The notes: generated by a model not told the origin, from the letters alone. A stretch of 64,000 bases of DNA from VRUE01 sp963704505 (GCA_963704505.1 OY969912.1:372001-436000); one strand, 5' to 3'; counted from the stretch's first letter, positions 16,799 to 25,445 are shown. Numbers and translations: made by a program.

Positions 16799-17751
16799 CG
16801 GCCGGGAACGGCGAGGCGCGCGAGCACCGATCGGTGGTCGCTGCCGGGCAGGTCTTCGACCTGGTAGCCGACGACCGCGAGGCGGCTGTCGGCGAGCACG
16901 TGATCGATCGTCACCGGCAGCGGGAAGACGCGGCCCCGCGGCCAGGTCGGTTCGAGACCGTCGCCGCTTACCGCGGCGGCATCGCGGTAACCGCCGTCGA
17001 TCACGTCGCGGAGCTGTGAGAAGTCGAGGGTCGAGTTGAAGTCGCCGGCCAGCACCCAGGGCGCCGCGGGCGGGCCCGTCGCCGGCAGGCTCTCGAGGCC
17101 GAGCCGCCAGAGCAGTGCCCGACTCGGGGTCGGCTGGGCTGTGTGGACGTTGACGAAGCGGACCGTCCCGGCACCCGGAACTTCGACGGCGGCCCTCGGC
17201 ATGCGCAGGACGAAGGCGCGCGGCGCGCGCAGGGGGTGCGCGGGCAATCGCGAGAAGATGCCGCCACCGCTGGACTGCGGCGCGAGCGAGAGGATCGCGT
17301 AGGGAAGGATCTTCAGCAGGCCGTCCGCTTTCAGCTCATGGGTGAAATGAGGGGTCAGCTCCTGTACGCAGAGGACGTCGGGGCGCAGTCGCCGCACCAT
17401 CCGGACCAGGGCAGCCGGGTCGGCGTGGCCGAGATGGATGTTGGAGGAGAGCACGCGCAGTTCCGTCGCCCCCTTGGGGATCGCTTCCGGGCTGCCGATC
17501 GCCCGTGGCAGGACCACTGCGAAGAGGGCGACCGTCGCGACCAGGGCGAGGAGGGACGCGGCCCAGTTCTCGAGCGCGACGGCGATCCCGGTGACGACCA
17601 GGGCGATCAGCGCGACATAGGGCGTGTAGGCGATCAGCGGCACCAAGGGCGCTTCGCGGTCGAGCCCGAAGACCCTGATCGCAGTCCAGATCGCGACGGG
17701 GACGACCGCCGCCCAGATCAGCCAGTGGCGGCTCGCACCGAGACGCTCCAC
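16795..17751 (-). CDS. Membrane-anchored endonuclease/exonuclease/phosphatase-family protein
   Basis: A 318-residue protein with about three N-terminal membrane helices (residues ~10-85) and a C-terminal EEP hydrolase domain. The domain shows LRVLSSNIHLG, DVLCVQELTP, the active-site region VLAGDFNSTLDFSQ, and the final IDHVLADSR and GSDHRSVLA, the usual Mg-binding and His residues of the fold. Substrates in this family range from nucleic acids to phospholipids and phosphoinositides. It begins seven bases after the 17758-18750 gene stops and is likely cotranscribed with it. Confidence 0.87.
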   Translation of the reverse strand: MERLGASRHWLIWAAVVPVAIWTAIRVFGLDREAPLVPLIAYTPYVALIALVVTGIAVALENWAASLLALVATVALFAVVLPRAIGSPEAIPKGATELRVLSSNIHLGHADPAALVRMVRRLRPDVLCVQELTPHFTHELKADGLLKILPYAILSLAPQSSGGGIFSRLPAHPLRAPRAFVLRMPRAAVEVPGAGTVRFVNVHTAQPTPSRALLWRLGLESLPATGPPAAPWVLAGDFNSTLDFSQLRDVIDGGYRDAAAVSGDGLEPTWPRGRVFPLPVTIDHVLADSRLAVVGYQVEDLPGSDHRSVLARLAVPGR

Positions 17752-17757
17752 CCTGGC

Positions 17758-18750
17758 TCAGCCGTCCGGGAAGGGCTGGATCGGGATCCCGTGGTCGGTC
17801 TCCCGCATCCCGCACTCGTAGGCGGCACCGGCGGACAGCGAAAGGGTCCGGGCGGGCAGCGCCGGCCGTTCGACCGTCAGCTCGAGGTCGGCGACGGAAC
17901 AGTTGACGGTGTTGTGCTCGGGTCCGGCGGGGTCGGCGTAGACCCAGCCGACGAACTGCTCGCGCGGGGCGGAGACGCGGCCGCGGACGACGATGTCGTC
18001 CCCCGGGAGGACGAAATCGCAGGCGGTGGGCGTCTCGGCGATCGAGGCCCCGCGGATGCGGTCGAGGCCGCCGAGGCGATGCTCCACGCCGTCGAGCCGG
18101 AGCATCCCGGAGGGGATCCAGGGGGTGGTCCAGGGCCCGACCTTGACCCGCGCGGCGCCGGCGTCGAAGTAGGCGCCGGGCTCATCCCCGAAGCCGGTTC
18201 CCTCGAGCCAGACCCAGCGCTCGGCGTGCTCGCTGCCCCAGTTGTGGCCGATCATCCCCGACCAGCCGGAGAGCTCGATCGTCTCGTCTTCGTCGATTTC
18301 GAGGCGGCCGTCGAAACGGGCGAGCGGGGCGGGGGCGATGAACTTCGTTTTCGGCAGCGGCGCCTCGTAGAGCCAGTCGGCCGGCAGGTACTTGCATGGC
18401 CCGGCCTCGGGAGTGAAGGTCAGCGACCAACCGGCGGCGAGCGCCTCGGTGTCGACAGAGCCCTCGGCCTGTCCCGGCCCGATGATCGCGTCGGCGACCT
18501 GGATCCATGAGCCGCTCGGGGTCGAGAGGCCGGCTGCGGGGACGGTGACCTTGGTCGCCCGCGGCCGCTCGGCGCGGCGGTCGAAGAAGACGAACCAGAT
18601 CGAGGCGTTGGGCTCGGCGCCCGGGCGCTTGTGGACGGTGTGCCGGATCCAGACGCAGCGGCCGCCGCCCGGCTCGCAGGCCTTGAGGTAGAAGCTCTCG
18701 TAGTGCCCGCGCTTGGCGGCGACCTTCTGGAATCGAGCCGCTTCATCCAT
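17758..18750 (-). CDS. CrtC / tocopherol-cyclase-like lipocalin-fold protein
   Basis: A 330-residue protein similar in pattern to carotenoid hydratase (CrtC) and tocopherol-cyclase-like proteins. The marker is GMIGHNWGSEHAERWVWLEG, with other Trp-rich strands (CVWIRHTVHKRP, NASIWFVFFD). The family binds or hydrates hydrophobic isoprenoid-type molecules inside paired beta-barrels. No signal peptide is visible. It precedes the membrane EEP gene by seven bases. The actual ligand cannot be told; no carotenoid genes are nearby. Confidence 0.65.
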   Translation of the reverse strand: MDEAARFQKVAAKRGHYESFYLKACEPGGGRCVWIRHTVHKRPGAEPNASIWFVFFDRRAERPRATKVTVPAAGLSTPSGSWIQVADAIIGPGQAEGSVDTEALAAGWSLTFTPEAGPCKYLPADWLYEAPLPKTKFIAPAPLARFDGRLEIDEDETIELSGWSGMIGHNWGSEHAERWVWLEGTGFGDEPGAYFDAGAARVKVGPWTTPWIPSGMLRLDGVEHRLGGLDRIRGASIAETPTACDFVLPGDDIVVRGRVSAPREQFVGWVYADPAGPEHNTVNCSVADLELTVERPALPARTLSLSAGAAYECGMRETDHGIPIQPFPDG

Positions 18751-18782
18751 GGGTCACAAACTACCCCGCCACGGTCCTTGAT

Positions 18783-19859
18783 TCAGACCTTGATCGTGAT
18801 CACGTCGCCGTCTGCGACGACGTAGTCGCGCCCCTCGATCCGCAGAAGGCCCTTGTCGCGGGCGGCGACGTAGCCGCCCTGCTCGACCAGGTCGCTCCAG
18901 CCGATCACCTCGGCTTTGATGAATTCGTCCTGGATCTCGGTGTGGATCGTCGCCGCCGACTCCCAGGCGGTCGAGCCGCGCGGAAGCGGACGGGCCACCG
19001 CTTCCTTGTCCTCGCCCGCGGTGAAGAACGTGATCAGGTCGAGCAGGTCGTAGGCGGCGCGGACCAGGCGGCTGAGGCCGGACCCCTCGACCCCGTATGA
19101 CTCGCGCATTTCCTCGGCCTCGGCCGGGTCGAGCTCGGCCAGCTCGCCCTCGATCCTGGCGCTGACCGCGACCACTCCGGCGCCGACCGCCTCGGCGTGG
19201 GCGGCGACCTCGGCCGGCGGCTCGGCGTCGCCCTCGTCGACGTTGGCGACATAGAGGATCGGCTTCGAGGTGAGCGCGTTGAGGGCGGCCGGGCCGTGGG
19301 CCGCGGCGTCGGGCACGGGCACCGAGCGGGCCGGTTTGCCTTCGGCGAGCGCGGCGACCACCTTCTCCAGCCAGTCGCGCTCGGCGATCGCCTCGGCCTC
19401 CCCTGTCTTCGCACCCTTGGCGACCCGGTGCAGCCGTCGCTCGGCCTGGTCGTAGTCGGAGAGCACCAGCTCGGTCTCGATCGTCTCGATGTCGGCGAGC
19501 GGGTCGACGCGTCCGTCGGGATGGGGCACGCCGGAGTCGAGGCCGTGGCAGCGGACCACGTGGCAGATCGCGTCGGTCTCCCGGATCGAGGCGAGGAACT
19601 GGTTGCCGAGGCCCTCACCCTCGGAGGCGCCCTTGACCAGGCCGGCAATGTCGTGGAAGGAGATCGTCGCCGGAACCAGCTCGGAGCTGCGGACCGTCTC
19701 GCCGATCTCGGCGAGCCGCTCGTCGGGAACCTCGGCGATCGCGACGTTGGGCTCGATCGTCGTGAATGGGTAGTCGCCGGTCTGCGCCCCGCCCTTGGTC
19801 AGCGCGTTGAAGAGGGTCGACTTCCCGGCGTTCGGCAGCCCGACGATCCCGACCTTCAT
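18783..19859 (-). CDS. ychF: Obg-family ATPase/GTPase YchF
   Basis: A 358-residue P-loop protein beginning MKVGIVGLPNAGKSTLFNAL, matching YchF (OLA1) in length and N-terminus. Switch and G-motifs: GDYPFTTIEPN, HDIAGLVKGASEGEGLGNQF, and YVANVDEGD where NKxD is expected, the YchF variation that gives ATP preference. The C-terminal TGS-like domain contains LITFFTAGEDKEA, IHTEIQDEFIKAEV and RIEGRDYVVADGDV. Binds ribosomes and affects stress responses in other bacteria. It starts 19 bases after the PAP2 gene on the same strand. Confidence 0.96.
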   Translation of the reverse strand: MKVGIVGLPNAGKSTLFNALTKGGAQTGDYPFTTIEPNVAIAEVPDERLAEIGETVRSSELVPATISFHDIAGLVKGASEGEGLGNQFLASIRETDAICHVVRCHGLDSGVPHPDGRVDPLADIETIETELVLSDYDQAERRLHRVAKGAKTGEAEAIAERDWLEKVVAALAEGKPARSVPVPDAAAHGPAALNALTSKPILYVANVDEGDAEPPAEVAAHAEAVGAGVVAVSARIEGELAELDPAEAEEMRESYGVEGSGLSRLVRAAYDLLDLITFFTAGEDKEAVARPLPRGSTAWESAATIHTEIQDEFIKAEVIGWSDLVEQGGYVAARDKGLLRIEGRDYVVADGDVITIKV

Positions 19860-19878
19860 GAGGCGCCGCCTCCCCTGC

Positions 19879-20373
19879 TCATATGGAGAGTGGGACGAGC
19901 AGGCCGAGGGCGATGCCGAAAGCAGCTCCGGCGAGGACGTCTGAGGGGTAGTGCATGCCCAGGTAGGGGCGGCCGATCGAGAGGGCAAGGGCGAGGATGA
20001 AGGCAAGGGCCGCGAGCGAGTCGACCCGGGTCATCGCCGTCGCCACCGCGAACGACGAGGTCGCGTGGGCGGAGGGGAAGCTGAGTGAGCTGGGGGCCCC
20101 GCCGAGTGGCGGCAGGCCCTCGAGAGCGGGACGCGGTCGTTTGACGATCACCTTGATCACGTAGTTGAGGCCGATCGCGATCGGCCCGAGCACGGCGCAG
20201 ATCAGCCACGCTTCGCGGTTGCCCGGGTCGGCGATCGCGAGCACGACGTTGAGCCCGAACCAGATCGCGCTGTTGTTGCCGGCCTTGCCGAGCAGGCGCA
20301 TCGCCTCCTCGAGGGCGGGCGTGTGGCCACGGGTGCGCATCGCGCGCAGAATCTGGAGGTCGACCTCTTTCAC
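19879..20373 (-). CDS. PAP2-family membrane phosphatase
   Basis: A 164-residue integral membrane phosphatase. All three PAP2 motifs are present: KVIVKRPRP (KxxxxxxRP), FPSAHATSSFA (PSGH equivalent) and IGRPYLGMHYPSD (SRxxxxxHxxxD). The fold usually dephosphorylates lipid pyrophosphates such as undecaprenyl-PP or phosphatidic acid at the membrane face. The ATG at 20373 is 26 bases from the divergent BtrH-like gene. Likely first gene of a unit with ychF. Confidence 0.9.
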   Translation of the reverse strand: MKEVDLQILRAMRTRGHTPALEEAMRLLGKAGNNSAIWFGLNVVLAIADPGNREAWLICAVLGPIAIGLNYVIKVIVKRPRPALEGLPPLGGAPSSLSFPSAHATSSFAVATAMTRVDSLAALAFILALALSIGRPYLGMHYPSDVLAGAAFGIALGLLVPLSI

Positions 20374-20398
20374 GGCTGGAGCAGGATAATCGGGGGAG

Positions 20399-21364
20399 GT
20401 GCACTCGGTCCCCGGCTACACCCACGTTCCCGGCAACCACTGCGGCTCGACGGCCCTCCGCAACCTGCTCGCCTTCCACGGCGTGGAGATCTCCGAGGCG
20501 ATGGCCTTCGGCCTCGGCGCCGGGCCGGGCCTCTACTACGTCGCCTCCGAGGAGATGTCGCCGACGCGCTGGTTCAACGGGCGCACCGCGAAGCTCGAGG
20601 AGAACTTCCGGCGGCTGACCGGCGCCGCGCTCGAGCTCACCGTCTTCGACGAGCCCGACGGGGCCGCCTGGGAAGCGGCGAGGGCCGGAATCGACAGCGG
20701 GGTGCCGTCGCTGATCCTCACCGACATCTACCACCTCGACCACTACGGCAACTCCGCCCACTTTCCCGGGCACGCGGTCGTCCTGGTCGGCTATGACGAC
20801 GAGCAGGCCTACCTGTCGGACACCGCCTTCGAGGAGCTGCAGACAACCCGGCTCGACAACCTCGAACGGGCGCGGCACGGAACCCACCCGGCGTTCCCGC
20901 TCGAAGGCCACATGTTCACGGTCAGGGGAGCGGTCGAGGCCGACGATCTGCGGGAAGCGATCCCGGCGGCGATCGATTGGGCGGCGCAGGAAATGGTCGA
21001 GCCGGCCTTCGGCGAGTTCGCCGGCCTTCCCGCCGTCCGCCGCCTCGCCGACGAGGCGGGCTCATGGCCCGAGGTCGCCGAGGACTGGAAGTGGTGCGCA
21101 CGCTTCGGCCACCAGGTGATCGAGCGACGCGGCACCGGAGGCGGCGCCTTCCGTCTGATGTATTCGCGCTTCCTCGAGGAGGCCGGGCGGCCGCAGGCGC
21201 CGCTCGCCGCGGAGGCGGCGGCGCGCTGGACCGAGCTGGCCGGAGCGTTCCGCGCGGCCAGCGAGCAGGATCAGCCTGAGGTCGCGAGCTGGCGCGCCGT
21301 CGACGGCGCGGCTCGGGCGGTCGCCGAGGCCGAGGAGCGCCTCTGGACCTCGCTCGCCTCTTAG
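20399..21364 (+). CDS. BtrH N-terminal-domain protein (acyl-transfer cysteine-peptidase-like)
   Basis: A 321-residue protein starting at a GTG directly behind GGGGGAG. The N-terminal GNHCGSTALRNLL resembles the active-site Cys block of BtrH/peptidase-C39-like domains, with His in FPGHAVVLVGYDDEQAYLSD. The C-terminal helical half fits DUF4872. In butirosin synthesis BtrH transfers an acyl side chain from a carrier protein, but stand-alone homologues are common and no antibiotic genes occur here. Function beyond fold is uncertain. Confidence 0.65.
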   Translation: MHSVPGYTHVPGNHCGSTALRNLLAFHGVEISEAMAFGLGAGPGLYYVASEEMSPTRWFNGRTAKLEENFRRLTGAALELTVFDEPDGAAWEAARAGIDSGVPSLILTDIYHLDHYGNSAHFPGHAVVLVGYDDEQAYLSDTAFEELQTTRLDNLERARHGTHPAFPLEGHMFTVRGAVEADDLREAIPAAIDWAAQEMVEPAFGEFAGLPAVRRLADEAGSWPEVAEDWKWCARFGHQVIERRGTGGGAFRLMYSRFLEEAGRPQAPLAAEAAARWTELAGAFRAASEQDQPEVASWRAVDGAARAVAEAEERLWTSLAS

Positions 21365-21427
21365 CCCCTCAGGTTTCCCACGTCATGCATGGCAAAGGTG
21401 ACGGGCCGGCGTCTCTAGGCTGAGCGG

Positions 21428-22183
21428 ATGGCCGAGGGCGACACGATCGTTCGCGCCGCGGCGCGGATCGAAGCGGCGATCGGCGGAGACCGGGTGTCGG
21501 TCAGCGCCCCCAACCCGCGTGGGCGCGCCGCCCAGGTCGAGCGGCTCGACGGGATGACGCTGAACCGGGTCGAGACCACCGGCAAGAACCTGCTTTTCGA
21601 CTTCGGCGACCTCGCCCTGCACAGCCACCTCGGCATGAACGGATCCTGGCGCACCTACCCGGCCGGCGGTCGCTGGAACACGCCGCGCCGCTCGGCCTGG
21701 GTCGCCCTGCGCGGCGATCGCGGCGAAGCGGTCCAGTTCGGCGGCCCCACCCTGCGGGTGGCCGGCGTCAAGGCAATCCGCCGCGAGCTCGCCCGGCTCG
21801 GCCCCGACATCCTCGCCCCCGACCTGGCGCTCTCCGACGCCGTCGCCTCCGTCGGCCGCGCCGCCGACCGCGAGCTCGGCGACGCTCTGCTCGACCAGGC
21901 GCTGGTCGCCGGCATCGGCAACATCTTCAAGAGCGAGGCCTGCTTTGCCGCCCGGGGCGACCCATGGCGAAGAGTGGGTGACCTGAGCAGGGACGAGCTG
22001 GACGCCGTCCTCACCGCCGCCCGCGATCTGATGCGGGAGTCGGTCGCCAGCGGCCGTCCCTCCCGCGCCGTCTACAAGCGCCCCGGCCAGCCCTGTCAGA
22101 TTTGCGGCACGGCGATCCGGAGCCGCGGCCAGGGCGACGCCAACCGCACCACCTACTGGTGTCCTTCCTGCCAGGCTGGGTAG
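21428..22183 (+). CDS. nei: Fpg/Nei-family DNA glycosylase (endonuclease VIII-like)
   Basis: A 251-residue base-excision repair enzyme. N-terminus MAEGDTIVRAA; Lys53 sits in ETTGKNLLFDF as in Nei; the helix-two-turn-helix is GIGNIFKSEACF; the C-terminal zinc finger is CQICGTAIRSRG...YWCPSCQ with the conserved Arg in GDANRTTYW. The usual nucleophile Pro2 is replaced by Ala, and an in-frame TAG at 21416-21418 excludes a longer form without other starts. The glycosylase may use the Ala amino group, or prefer single-stranded DNA as NEIL3 does. Followed nine bases later by a small gene. Confidence 0.9.
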   Translation: MAEGDTIVRAAARIEAAIGGDRVSVSAPNPRGRAAQVERLDGMTLNRVETTGKNLLFDFGDLALHSHLGMNGSWRTYPAGGRWNTPRRSAWVALRGDRGEAVQFGGPTLRVAGVKAIRRELARLGPDILAPDLALSDAVASVGRAADRELGDALLDQALVAGIGNIFKSEACFAARGDPWRRVGDLSRDELDAVLTAARDLMRESVASGRPSRAVYKRPGQPCQICGTAIRSRGQGDANRTTYWCPSCQAG

Positions 22184-22192
22184 TCCCGAGCA

Positions 22193-22438
22193 ATGCCCGC
22201 CTGGATCGCAAAAGTCGCCGCCAAGTCCGTCTGGAAGCGGATCCCCTGGAAAATGGTCTGGGCGGTTTCGCTCTGGCTGGTCGAGAAGGGCAAAGACCGC
22301 ATGCAGGCCAACCTGACCAAGCGGGAACGAGAAGAACTCGTCCATCTGGTGCTGAAGTCGAAGGGGCGGCCCGGCAACCTCGCGCAGCGCGAACGCACGC
22401 GGATCAAGAACATCGCCGGCAAGGCGATCCGCGGCTAG
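22193..22438 (+). CDS. Small basic protein, unknown
   Basis: An 81-residue protein, nine bases after nei. The first third is hydrophobic and Trp-rich (WKRIPWKMVWAVSLWLVEKG) and could be a short amphipathic or membrane helix; the rest is strongly basic and helical (LTKREREELVHLVLKSKG). It might bind nucleic acid or membranes. No family recognised. Codon usage matches the neighbours, which supports it as real. Confidence 0.65.
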   Translation: MPAWIAKVAAKSVWKRIPWKMVWAVSLWLVEKGKDRMQANLTKREREELVHLVLKSKGRPGNLAQRERTRIKNIAGKAIRG

Positions 22439-22454
22439 CCGCCGCGCCCGTGCT

Positions 22455-22679
22455 TCAGTCGGAGCCGAGGCCGAAGCCGACGTTGCCGGCGCCGGAGTTG
22501 ACCCGCAGAAAGGCGACCTTCTCGAGGTAGACGGTGAGTGTCCCGTCCGCCGTGCGGACATCGGACCAGCCGCCCTTCTCGAGCTGCTTTCGCAGGTCCT
22601 TGAGCTCGCTCTCGTCGAGTCGAACGGCGACCACCTGGCCGCCTTCGAAGCCGATCTCCACGGTCTGCACGTTCGCCAT
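22455..22679 (-). CDS. Small conserved-looking protein, unknown
   Basis: A 74-residue soluble protein starting MANVQTVEIGFEGGQVVAVR. The ATG at 22679 overlaps the stop of the methylmalonyl-CoA epimerase gene in a TGATG arrangement, so the two are translationally coupled. Sequence alternates short strands and one helix (DESELKDLRKQLEKGGW). It resembles small actinobacterial proteins that read a residue on a beta-sheet surface, but I cannot name a family. Confidence 0.7.
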   Translation of the reverse strand: MANVQTVEIGFEGGQVVAVRLDESELKDLRKQLEKGGWSDVRTADGTLTVYLEKVAFLRVNSGAGNVGFGLGSD

Positions 22680-23089
22680 CAATGTCCTCCCACAGGTTCG
22701 ACGATCTCGGTCAGCACGCCGCCGGTGGAGCGCGGGTGCAAGAAGGCGACGCGGCTGCCGCGGATGCCGACCCTGGCCTCCTTGTCGATCAACTCGAGGC
22801 CCTCCTCGGTGAGCAGCTCCAGGGTCGCGTCGATGTCGCGGACCGCGTAGGCGACATGGTGCAGGCCGGGGCCCTTGCGCTCGAGGAACTTGCCGACCGC
22901 GGTCTCCGGGCCGAGCGGCCGCAGAAGCTCGACGTGGCCCTCGCCGACATCGAGCAAGACCGCCTCGACACCCTGGTCCTCGACCGTCTCACGGTGCGCG
23001 ACGGGCATCTCGAAGCCGGCGCCGTAAAGCTCGATCGCCGCCTCGATGTCGTCGACGGCAACGCCGATGTGGTCGATCCTTCCGAACAT
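22679..23089 (-). CDS. mce: Methylmalonyl-CoA epimerase (VOC fold)
   Basis: A 136-residue single-domain VOC metalloenzyme interconverting R- and S-methylmalonyl-CoA in propionate metabolism. Metal ligands are visible: His in RIDHIGVAVDD, the strand EGHVELLRPL, His in GPGLHHVAYAVRD and the final Glu in LTEIVEP. PRSTGGVLTEI is typical of the family. Coupled to the small 22455 gene; 11 bases downstream of the DUF1385 gene. No mutase gene is in the window. Confidence 0.9.
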   Translation of the reverse strand: MFGRIDHIGVAVDDIEAAIELYGAGFEMPVAHRETVEDQGVEAVLLDVGEGHVELLRPLGPETAVGKFLERKGPGLHHVAYAVRDIDATLELLTEEGLELIDKEARVGIRGSRVAFLHPRSTGGVLTEIVEPVGGH

Positions 23090-23100
23090 GGGCGCGAAGT

Positions 23101-23907
23101 CTATGCGCCCTCGACACGCAGGATCTCGGCGAGTGCCGCGATCCCGACCTCGAGCTGCTCGGCGGTCGGCTCCTTGGTCGCCCAGTGGCGCTGGATCTCC
23201 CGCCCCGGGGCATGGAAGGCCTCGGCGAGGGGGTCGCCGTGATGGCGATCGCTCCAGGCGAACATCTCGACCGCGAGCGAGGCGCCGCCGAGCCCGACCG
23301 CCGCCCGGGAGATCGGCCCCGGTTCCTCGATCGCCCGCTCGAGCAGGACCGTGCCGCCGACCGAGAGCAACATCATCGGGGCGATCAGGTTCGACCCGCA
23401 GCGATCGTGCTCTTTGGGCACCGTCGCCGGGTCGTCGACCCCCTGCTCGTAGGCGGCGATCGCCTTGTGCTCGACGCCGTGGTAGGCGGCGAGGTCGCGA
23501 TCGGCGAGGGCCGCCAGCGCCGGAACGGTGCCGATCGCCTGGACCACACCCTCGCGCAAGGCCGAGCTGCGCAGGCGCTTGCGAAGCATCGAAGTGACGA
23601 GCAGGGACGCGCCGACGGCGGCGATCACACGGGTGTCCTCGAAGGGGAGCCTGGCGTGGCGCATCCGGCGACGCACGAGCGGCAGCACGGCCATCGCCTC
23701 GGCCAATTTGAGCGGCCCTCGCAGGCCGGGCAGGCGAGCCGCCAGTTTCGGCGCCAGCTCGGGCTTGCGCTCGGAGCCGACCTCGATCTCGCCATCGGGG
23801 CCGCGCACCGCGGCCGCCCAGTGGGTGGGGCCATGAATCAGCAGCCCGTTACGGAGCGCCATGCCGCCGAGTCGCAGCTTCTCGTCCGTTGCCGCCACGA
23901 GTTCCAC
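23101..23907 (-). CDS. DUF1385 (YqhQ-like) membrane protein
   Basis: A 268-residue protein with the DUF1385 signatures YHGVEHKAIAAYE and RCGSNLIAPMMLL, plus several hydrophobic segments, and an N-terminus (GGMALRNGLLIHGPTHWAAAV) as in YqhQ. The family is conserved in Gram-positive bacteria and its role is poorly defined; the His/Glu/Lys-rich motif suggests a metal site at the membrane. It precedes the epimerase gene by 11 bases and sits downstream of two hairpins that probably separate it from rarA. Confidence 0.82.
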   Translation of the reverse strand: MELVAATDEKLRLGGMALRNGLLIHGPTHWAAAVRGPDGEIEVGSERKPELAPKLAARLPGLRGPLKLAEAMAVLPLVRRRMRHARLPFEDTRVIAAVGASLLVTSMLRKRLRSSALREGVVQAIGTVPALAALADRDLAAYHGVEHKAIAAYEQGVDDPATVPKEHDRCGSNLIAPMMLLSVGGTVLLERAIEEPGPISRAAVGLGGASLAVEMFAWSDRHHGDPLAEAFHAPGREIQRHWATKEPTAEQLEVGIAALAEILRVEGA

Positions 23908-23942
23908 GATAGGCGATCGCCCTCACCGCTAATCCCACAAAG

Positions 23943-23973
23943 CTCGACGACCGCGGTCAGCGCGGTCGTCGAG
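23943..23973 (-). terminator. Strong hairpin downstream of rarA (second of two)
   Basis: A perfect 13-base stem, CTCGACGACCGCG (23943-23955) and CGCGGTCGTCGAG (23961-23973), around a GTCAG loop. On the - strand it is followed by CTTT. It lies in the 200-base gap between rarA and the DUF1385 gene. Confidence 0.6.
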
Positions 23974-23996
23974 TTCCCCCCGATCCCTATTTAGTT

Positions 23997-24031
23997 CCGG
24001 CCGGAGGCCCCCAGTCCAGGCCTCCGGCCGG
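23997..24031 (-). terminator. Strong hairpin downstream of rarA (first of two)
   Basis: A perfect 12-base stem, CCGGCCGGAGGC (23997-24008) and GCCTCCGGCCGG (24020-24031), with an 11-base loop. It lies about 75 bases after the rarA stop and 23 bases ahead of the second hairpin in the direction of rarA transcription. Tandem placement favours a terminator or a 3' end-protecting structure. Confidence 0.55.
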
Positions 24032-24107
24032 TGTGTCGGCTCTCCCTGGCTCTAGCTTGGAAAGCCGATCACCAAAACACGGGTTGATCGAGGAAGTTGC
24101 GCTCCCG

Positions 24108-25445
24108 TTAATTTCCTTCGAGTTTCTTTCTGAGCGCCTCGAGCCGCCGCCCCAGGTCAGCCTCGAACCCGCGGTCCGTCGGCCGATAGAAGCGGGTGCC
24201 CTCGAGCTCGGGCGGCAGCAGCTCCTGATCGCCGACGCCGCCCGGCTCGTCATGCGGGTAGCGGTAGCCCTTGCCGCGGCCCAGATCGCCGGCACCCGGG
24301 TAGTGGGCATCGCGGAGATGGTCCGGCGGCGTCTTGGCGCCGTGCTCGCGGACCTCCGCCCGGGCCGCGTTCAGGCCCTTGTAAGAAGCGTTCGACTTCG
24401 GCGCCAGGGCCAGGTAGACACAGGCCTGGGCGAGGTTGAGGGCGCACTCGGGCAGGCCCACCCGGTCGACGGCGCGGGCCGCGGCATCGGCAATCAGGAG
24501 AGCCTGCGGGTCGGCGTTGCCGACGTCCTCCGAGGCGAGGATCACCATCCGGCGGGCGATGAAGCGGGGGTCCTCGCCGCCCTCCAACATCGCCGCAAGG
24601 TAGTAGAGAGACGCATCCACGTCGGAGCCCCGGGTCGCCTTGATCCAGGCCGAGATGAAGTCGTAGTGACGGTCGCCGGAGCGGTCGTATTCGACCGCCT
24701 TGCGCTGCAGCGCGTCCTCGGCGGCGGCGAGGTCGACGGTCCCCCCGTTCGCCCGCTCCGCCGCCCGCTCGAGCGCCGAGAGCGCGACGCGGGCGTCACC
24801 CCCCGAGCGGCGGGCCAGCATCTCCAGCGCCGTGTCATCGACCGCCGGCGGGTCGGCGACCCCGCGCTCGGGATCGCTCAGCGCCCGCCGCAGCAGGTCG
24901 GCGACGATCTCCGGCCCGAGCGGGCGCAGCTCGTAGATCTGGCAGCGTGAGAGCAGCGCCGAGTTGACCTCGAAATAGGGGTTCTCGGTGGTCGCGCCGA
25001 TCAGCGTCAGCAGCCCTTCCTCGACCGCCGGCAGCAGCGCGTCCTGCTGAGCCTTGTTGAAGCGGTGGATCTCGTCGAGGAAGAGGACGGTCGCGCGCCC
25101 GCTCTGGCGACGCTCTTCGGCGCGTTTGATCACCGCGCGGATCTCGGGCCTGCCGGCGTTGACCGCCGACTCTTCCTCGAAGGCGGCGCCGTCGGCGCCG
25201 GCAGCGGCGATCCGGGCCAGGGTCGTCTTGCCCGAGCCGGGCGGCCCGTAGAGGATCGCGCTGTGCGGATGGCCGCTCTCGATCGCGCTGCGCAGCGCCG
25301 ACCCCTCGCCGAGCACATGCTCCTGCCCGACCACCTCGTCCAACCCCCGCGGCCGCATCCTGACCGCCAGCGGAGCATCTCCAGCTGGGGACAAAGAGGG
25401 CCCCGACGCGGCGTCATCGGGCGTGTTGAACAGTTGGTCGGCCAT
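24108..25445 (-). CDS. rarA: Replication-associated recombination protein A (AAA+ ATPase)
   Basis: A 445-residue AAA+ protein (RarA/MgsA, WRNIP1 family) acting at stalled replication forks. Walker A is LYGPPGSGKTTLA, Walker B is VLFLDEIHRFN, sensor 1 is GATTENPYFEVN and the Arg finger region is SALLSRCQIYEL. The C-terminal tetramerisation part has YDFISAWIKATRGSD, MVILASEDVGNADP and APKSNASYKGL. The ATG at 25445 is preferred over a GTG/ATG 21 bases upstream. Divergent from an aldehyde dehydrogenase gene across a gap containing a 16-base inverted repeat. Confidence 0.96.
   Translation of the reverse strand: MADQLFNTPDDAASGPSLSPAGDAPLAVRMRPRGLDEVVGQEHVLGEGSALRSAIESGHPHSAILYGPPGSGKTTLARIAAAGADGAAFEEESAVNAGRPEIRAVIKRAEERRQSGRATVLFLDEIHRFNKAQQDALLPAVEEGLLTLIGATTENPYFEVNSALLSRCQIYELRPLGPEIVADLLRRALSDPERGVADPPAVDDTALEMLARRSGGDARVALSALERAAERANGGTVDLAAAEDALQRKAVEYDRSGDRHYDFISAWIKATRGSDVDASLYYLAAMLEGGEDPRFIARRMVILASEDVGNADPQALLIADAAARAVDRVGLPECALNLAQACVYLALAPKSNASYKGLNAARAEVREHGAKTPPDHLRDAHYPGAGDLGRGKGYRYPHDEPGGVGDQELLPPELEGTRFYRPTDRGFEADLGRRLEALRKKLEGN

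Noticed and set aside
20399..21364. BtrH-like protein as part of an aminoglycoside cluster
   Set aside because: No carrier protein, glycosyltransferase or aminotransferase lies nearby; the neighbours are housekeeping genes.
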